Shown: one piece after another, positions 59,635 through 64,000 of the stretch
Position numbering within the stretch: the stretch's first letter is position 1
Layout: each line of letters starts with the position of its first letter
NCBI RefSeq assembly: GCF_000156235.1
Contig: NZ_DS996808.1
Location: 434,001-498,000 of the forward strand
Length of the DNA: 64,000 nt
DNA from: Pseudovibrio sp000156235
GTDB lineage: Bacteria; Pseudomonadota; Alphaproteobacteria; Rhizobiales; Stappiaceae
Direction: 5' to 3'
Program-made: the position numbers and the translations under genes
Notes under the pieces: generated by a model
Databases searched by the model: none
What the model was told of the DNA's origin: nothing
What the model saw: only the letters and a program-made list of their open reading frames with translations

Positions 59635-61500
59635 TTATGCAAGCCCAAGTGCCTTCGGAATAGATTCATTTACATTTGCATACTTGTCTATTGAAATGGG
59701 AAATGTATCAATCTCTAATATACTGCTATTTAGGTTAATTCGGAGCTGATCATCCTTGATCTCGATCGTAAATAATTCCGCCTTTTCACCTAGAATATTG
59801 CGCAATATGGACTTTATTTGCTCCTCGCTCTTCCCAGCTTTTAGATGTTCAAGAGCAACTGTTGTAAGTGATAATAAATGATCTCGTACTAGTTCCGCTT
59901 CATTAATATTTGGTGCTAGCGATGCAGCCTTAATGCAGCGAACTACATCTGAATAAACGCCCTCTAAGTGACTGTTTTCCTCAAAAGAGGCAACTTCATT
60001 TGCAGCAGCTTGAGGCTTACCAATGTTATCGAAAGCAGCTTGATTTTGATAATACTCTTCAATGGTCCCAAGCCGAAGTATGAAGCAACCACAACTCTCA
60101 AGAAGCTCAAGTAATGGCTCTAACTGCACTCGCATGTCTTTCCATGCATCAGATGGTAACTCATCAACCTGGTTTTGGAAAATAGCAGAAAAGGCTGCTC
60201 GTTTCTTTCTCAGGACTTCGTCAGCACAAGCCCCAGAATGGCGCCAATATCCTGTTTCCGTAGCTAATGGTCTAATTGCTTCCCACTCTTTGTCTACCAA
60301 GTCAACGAAGCGTTGCCGAACATTTCGCTCATAAGCCATGGCACAAGCGTGTCCCAAAGAAATCGCTTTGCTCTTCGCTAAATCGCAATTCAAAAAAGTG
60401 TTGCTAAGCGCATTGTCATCAGTAAACGCATCCGCGTCAGCTAATACGATCGGGTCTTTTCCCAGTAAACGCATTAGCTTCACGACTGTGGGAAACTCCC
60501 CTTTGCCAATTACAGGCAGCAACTGCGCTCCGCTAGCTTCGATATGCAGATCTAGCTTGTTTGCAAGTCCACCACATATAATACTGTCAGATGGCCCTTC
60601 TACTAATAATGGAACTTTCGCGAACAACGCCAACTTGTGTTCTTGTCCTATTCTTGTGACTAGCTCGCTCATTTTTCTATTCGCCAAAATATTTTCGGCT
60701 GGAGATATCTGCCTTGGTTCTTCACCAAGTTCTTGGCAAAAAACAAAATTTGGCAAATCTGAAATTGAAGTTAAGTCAATAAATTCGGTTGAATGTGTGC
60801 TAATGACAATCAGTTTCTTATAGGTATCCTGCGTGGGTACCCCACTACATTTCTTTATTTCCTTTAATAGAAAAGCTTGAAGCTGGGGGTGCAACGACAC
60901 CTCTGGCTCATCAATAAGTAAAGCTCCCACTGAATCATCATACAATGCAGCAAGCAAACCGACTAAGTGTATTAAACCTGAAGCTTCACGCGCAGATGAA
61001 TACTTTTGGTTGTTCCCCTCATGGCGGAATTCAACTTTCAAACTCCCAGAATCCCAAATAATCGAAATATCCCGCCTAAAGAGCTTGCGAAGCCGTTCAC
61101 TCACTTTGATCAAAATGTCCTGTCGTGCAGCCAGAGTATGGAAATCACCAGTCAAAGTCTCAAAATTAGTGCGCCTTTGGGTGTTTCCTTTGCCGCCAAA
61201 TGCAGCGCTTTCATAGTTCGGCGAGCCGCCACGCTGACCATCATAATCTGATCGATATTGCTCCATTATCCCCATCCGTCCAGCAGAGAGGAAACGAATT
61301 GTCTTTCCTTTAATATGCCCAGGCAATTGCCTCTTCATTTCTCGCATTATATGCGTTTTGCCAGAGCCATTTGGTCCAACCAACACAGTCAAGGCACTAT
61401 GAAGTTTTATATTGCGCTGTACTTGCCCATTTTCTGAAGGGACATTTAGATGAAGATCTATAGGAAATAACATTACTGGGCTCTCATAATAAATTTGCAA
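59635..61500 (-). CDS. OLD-family ATPase/TOPRIM nuclease
   Basis: A 621-residue fusion of an ABC-type ATPase and a TOPRIM nuclease. Walker A VGPNGSGKT at residues 41-49, Walker B GALLIDEPEVSLHPQL near 210, H-switch VISTHSTEF. The TOPRIM domain has the conserved Glu in LLVEGPSDSI (about 310) and the Asp pair in VLADADAF (about 370). Overcoming-lysogenization-defect proteins act in phage defence, alone or with a UvrD-like helicase (Gabija); no GajB-like helicase is present here, so this is a stand-alone type. Confidence 0.85.
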   Translation of the reverse strand: MQIYYESPVMLFPIDLHLNVPSENGQVQRNIKLHSALTVLVGPNGSGKTHIMREMKRQLPGHIKGKTIRFLSAGRMGIMEQYRSDYDGQRGGSPNYESAAFGGKGNTQRRTNFETLTGDFHTLAARQDILIKVSERLRKLFRRDISIIWDSGSLKVEFRHEGNNQKYSSAREASGLIHLVGLLAALYDDSVGALLIDEPEVSLHPQLQAFLLKEIKKCSGVPTQDTYKKLIVISTHSTEFIDLTSISDLPNFVFCQELGEEPRQISPAENILANRKMSELVTRIGQEHKLALFAKVPLLVEGPSDSIICGGLANKLDLHIEASGAQLLPVIGKGEFPTVVKLMRLLGKDPIVLADADAFTDDNALSNTFLNCDLAKSKAISLGHACAMAYERNVRQRFVDLVDKEWEAIRPLATETGYWRHSGACADEVLRKKRAAFSAIFQNQVDELPSDAWKDMRVQLEPLLELLESCGCFILRLGTIEEYYQNQAAFDNIGKPQAAANEVASFEENSHLEGVYSDVVRCIKAASLAPNINEAELVRDHLLSLTTVALEHLKAGKSEEQIKSILRNILGEKAELFTIEIKDDQLRINLNSSILEIDTFPISIDKYANVNESIPKALGLA

Positions 61501-61758
61501 ATATTAAACATAAACACAGTTCATGCTCAAGCGCCTGCATGGCTGTTCATAGACTTGATTTTACAGCCGTTCCTAATACGAGGCGGAGTAACTGTACCTG
61601 CTAATTATCTTGATGTAAGACAACATTAGCAGGCGCGAAATTTCAATTGAAGATTGACTTCTATACGCTTGCTATCTTTAAGAAAAAAGATACTCAAATG
61701 TTCCCTGAGCGTACCAAAAGTCGCACTAATACAATATGTGGCTTGTCAAATGGATAAT
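61501..61758. other. Gene-free gap
   Basis: AT-rich intergenic gap between two minus-strand genes; it holds no clear hairpin. Probably contains the OLD-gene promoter. Confidence 0.4.
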
Positions 61759-62724
61759 TCATTCAGTCTGATTTTGACGCCCAATATCTTCGAGATCCAG
61801 AGTATTAAGTGCATCGATAGAAATCCTTGATCGACGCGGAAATAGCGCTTTTAACTCACTTGTATCAAGAACTCGTTTGCGAAGTTGAAATGTACCACGT
61901 TGTTCTCGCATTTCATAAAACCGAACTGGCTGTGATCGGTTCTCTAGAGCCTTTACAATAGTATATTTTAGGGATAAATCGCAGCGAATTCCGAAAATTA
62001 CTTCTTCCAACTCTAGCGGAGAGTCCTGAACGCCGCGCTTGCCTATCAACCGCCATTCACGCTCGTAACTCCAAGAGCGAGCTTTTCGAAAAAGCACGGC
62101 TTCATCAACCCTAATTCTCGCTCTGCTATCTTGCTCCATAATGGCGATATCGCTGGCTTTTACGTTCCTGCTGCCACCATATGTGATCTTGAATAAGTCA
62201 GCACTGGTGTCATCGGGAACAGAATATCCGGCACAAATGCCTCTATGCTGATCACCATAATGACTCCACATCAGTGGGCAAGTGGCACGGGAAGCAAGAG
62301 AGACAACTCCCTTATCGTAACGTCGAAGGAGTTCTTCTTCGATACATTGCGTGAGTAAGGAGTGCAGAGGGGCTTCTAACTCGCAATTTGGATTACTGGC
62401 CTGATAGCGGACTTCATCAATTAAACTAAGAGCGCGCTTTCTACTATGATGCGTTATATGCGCAATGGTCTTAGAACCACGGTATCTCAGGGATTTTGCT
62501 GCGGTTGTCAACTCAGCCTTAGTACGCTTCTCTATTAAATGATTCAATATGTCTTCGAGCTGTCTAGAAGACAAATCACCTTCGACATTTGGTCTGCTAT
62601 CAAGAGGGTCGTTGAAATCAGCAGGATCAGCGAAGAAGAGCTCGTCAGCTACCAGCATGTCAAGTAGCAAGCTGCTAAATATGCGATACTTATAGACTCG
62701 TCGAGGCGCCTGCTTTTTGCTCAA
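61759..62724 (-). CDS. DUF2971 family protein
   Basis: A 321-residue protein matching DUF2971: VYKYRIFSSLLLDMLVADELFFADPADFNDPLD region near residue 10-42, CPLMWSHYGDQHRGICAGYSV and YEREWRLIGKRG. DUF2971 proteins are common in defence islands; their biochemical activity is unknown to me. It is divergent from the transglutaminase-like gene at 62864, with a 139-base shared gap. Confidence 0.82.
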   Translation of the reverse strand: MSKKQAPRRVYKYRIFSSLLLDMLVADELFFADPADFNDPLDSRPNVEGDLSSRQLEDILNHLIEKRTKAELTTAAKSLRYRGSKTIAHITHHSRKRALSLIDEVRYQASNPNCELEAPLHSLLTQCIEEELLRRYDKGVVSLASRATCPLMWSHYGDQHRGICAGYSVPDDTSADLFKITYGGSRNVKASDIAIMEQDSRARIRVDEAVLFRKARSWSYEREWRLIGKRGVQDSPLELEEVIFGIRCDLSLKYTIVKALENRSQPVRFYEMREQRGTFQLRKRVLDTSELKALFPRRSRISIDALNTLDLEDIGRQNQTE

Positions 62725-62863
62725 GTTAATACCCTCAATGTGAACTTATCTAGGCACCACAGATGTACCTACGGAATGCGCTAATGAGAGAATCTAGCAT
62801 TTCTCAAATCATTCGCATAACCTTCATCGGCAATTGTTGATTAAGTTGAAATGAGAATAAGCG

Positions 62864-63700
62864 ATGAAGATCCCCTCGACATTGAACGAGTTAGAAAAGC
62901 AGTTTATCAAACATGATATACCGACATCCAAGATAGCGTTTTATAATCACGACAACTTTTTAAGAGCTGAATCTAAAAACCAATCGTTCCTCGAACTTTA
63001 CGGCGCGTTTGTTCGAATGCGTAAAAGAGATGCTGATTATGATAAGTATGTTAGGCGAGTTGTACCAATTGTAGCACAGCAATTAGCACGTGAGACATTA
63101 TCGGACGGTCAGAAAGGAGCCTGTGTAGACGTAGCTCTGATGTTTACTAAGATACTAGAAGAGCTGGGGGTCTGGAGCTACTCTATTCAAGGGGCTCTCA
63201 AAATTACGAATCCAGAGCTACCCACTCCAACCCATTTTTGGATGTTCGATGAAGACCCAATACCAGGACATGTGTGGGTTGTAGCTCCTCCTTATGAGAT
63301 TATCGATATAACTCTTCAAGCCCAGCCGTATCAACGCCAAGAGGCCAACCTAGTGCCTAGAATACTTCTATCTGAAGGTGGAAAGCGGATTACTCCAAAA
63401 TCAACGGATTTCTTCGAACCATCTTTACTAGATCGCCATCATCAAATGATAGGTGGCAAGATTGCAAGCATTCACGAACAAACGCATCCGAGCATCATGA
63501 GTGCAGTGAAGTTCTTCCCATCCTGGCTCATCAAAGAGGGAAAAACACAACTACGATATGCAACAGCAGGAATCTCTTTATCAGACGCTCCCAACCTAAA
63601 TGCACTTAAAAGCAGAACCTGGAACGGACGCTACGCCTCCGCAATTCTAGAAGATCTTGTGCGGCCAGCGTTGAAACCTTCTTCACAAGAAGGAAGCTGA
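62864..63700 (+). CDS. Transglutaminase-like cysteine-protease-fold protein, family unknown
   Basis: A 278-residue protein not recognised as a known family. KGACVDVALMFTKILEELGV, then GHVWVVAPPYEIIDITL, gives a Cys...His...Asp order like transglutaminase-like and NlpC/P60 peptidases. The segment between them (TPTHFWMFDEDPIPGHVW) also has two more His. The residues of the catalytic triad are inferred from pattern only. It is divergent from the DUF2971 gene and shares its low-GC character. Confidence 0.55.
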   Translation: MKIPSTLNELEKQFIKHDIPTSKIAFYNHDNFLRAESKNQSFLELYGAFVRMRKRDADYDKYVRRVVPIVAQQLARETLSDGQKGACVDVALMFTKILEELGVWSYSIQGALKITNPELPTPTHFWMFDEDPIPGHVWVVAPPYEIIDITLQAQPYQRQEANLVPRILLSEGGKRITPKSTDFFEPSLLDRHHQMIGGKIASIHEQTHPSIMSAVKFFPSWLIKEGKTQLRYATAGISLSDAPNLNALKSRTWNGRYASAILEDLVRPALKPSSQEGS

Positions 63701-64000
63701 CCTTTAGGGACAGGGATTGCCTTGTCGATCACTAGTATTGACGTTTCAACGAGCAAGGGCACTCTCTCATTAATGAAGGAGTTTTGGCGTAGAGTTATAT
63801 AGCCATTTTCAGTTTGCGTGCGTGATTTCGATGATGGCCACGCGGAATAGTGTCTGGTTTGAAGACCTCATTCGATGTGCAGACTATTAGTGGTGTAAGA
63901 AAAAATTGCCCTCACACTATGCCAAGATATTATCGCTGCGATGTTAGCTCAACCCTTGATGGAAATTCATGAATGTCCGGTGTTGGTCACATCTCCACTA
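63701..64000. other. Gene-free right end of the window
   Basis: No supported reading frame in the last 300 bases and no second copy of the tRNA-Phe 3' end, so the right attachment site of the element lies outside. Confidence 0.45.

Noticed and set aside
59635..61500. Gabija system
   Set aside because: GajA-like OLD protein is present but no GajB UvrD-like helicase lies next to it.
1..64000. CRISPR array
   Set aside because: No run of regularly spaced direct repeats seen.
52080..64000. Transposase or IS element in the island
   Set aside because: No DDE or HUH transposase motif and no matching terminal inverted repeats seen; only the tyrosine recombinase supports mobility.

Overview
The window looks like a marine alphaproteobacterium, most likely Pseudovibrio or a close Rhodobacterales/Stappiaceae relative. 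This is inferred from the gene content: a tropodithietic acid (TDA) gene set as known from Phaeobacter, Ruegeria and Pseudovibrio, TRAP transporters of three kinds, a pcaQ-led protocatechuate operon with a fused pcaL, and an alphaproteobacterial tRNA-Phe integration site. No rRNA or taxonomic marker is present, so the genus is not proven.

Region by region. 1-8.1 kb: the 5' end of katG, an iron-sulfur serine dehydratase, an amidase, a VOC protein divergent from a WYL regulator with a perfect operator, and a TAXI-type TRAP transporter (binding protein plus fused permease). 8.1-14.5 kb: an AfuABC/FbpABC-like ABC transporter co-transcribed with an inositol-monophosphatase-family enzyme, divergent from a LacI regulator with a 14-bp operator. 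14.5-20 kb: a reductase, a HFCD flavoprotein (candidate tdaF), a DUF2938 membrane protein, a vanadium-haloperoxidase-type protein and an SLC13 transporter. 20-25.7 kb: a striking nested inverted-repeat element, then trmO and a four-gene Opp/Nik-type ABC transporter.

25.7-32.2 kb, all on the minus strand: the TDA locus. A LysR activator (tdaA), a glutathione-S-transferase-like protein (tdaB), then tdaC (prephenate dehydratase-like), tdaD (hot-dog thioesterase) and tdaE (flavoprotein related to acyl-CoA dehydrogenases), followed by a three-gene cassette matching the TDA resistance genes tdaR1-R3: two exported proteins, one an M23-type metallopeptidase, and a ChaC-like gamma-glutamylcyclotransferase. 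Unexplained control elements include a TGACAA-N11-TTGTCA dyad before tdaC, a chain of hairpins 5' of tdaA, and hairpin terminators inside the cassette.

32.8-38.2 kb: a LysR regulator divergent from an amino-acid ABC system lacking its ATPase, a gamma-glutamyl hydrolase-type amidotransferase, a DUF3885-like protein and an alpha/beta hydrolase. 38.2-51.8 kb: a complete 4-hydroxybenzoate to succinyl-CoA plus acetyl-CoA route (pobA; pcaL, H, G, I, J, F, B), a DctPQM TRAP transporter, the regulator pcaQ and an M20 hydrolase at the operon end.

52-64 kb: an integrated element starting at tRNA-Phe(GAA). A tyrosine recombinase whose last codons are read from the antisense of the tRNA, an excisionase-like protein and a MerR-like regulator lead into visibly more AT-rich DNA with defence-type genes: an unknown protein plus a KAP P-loop NTPase broken by one in-frame stop, a possible PD-(D/E)xK nuclease, two orphan immunity-type proteins, an OLD-family ATPase/TOPRIM nuclease, a DUF2971 protein and a transglutaminase-like protein. 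The right end of the element is not in the window.
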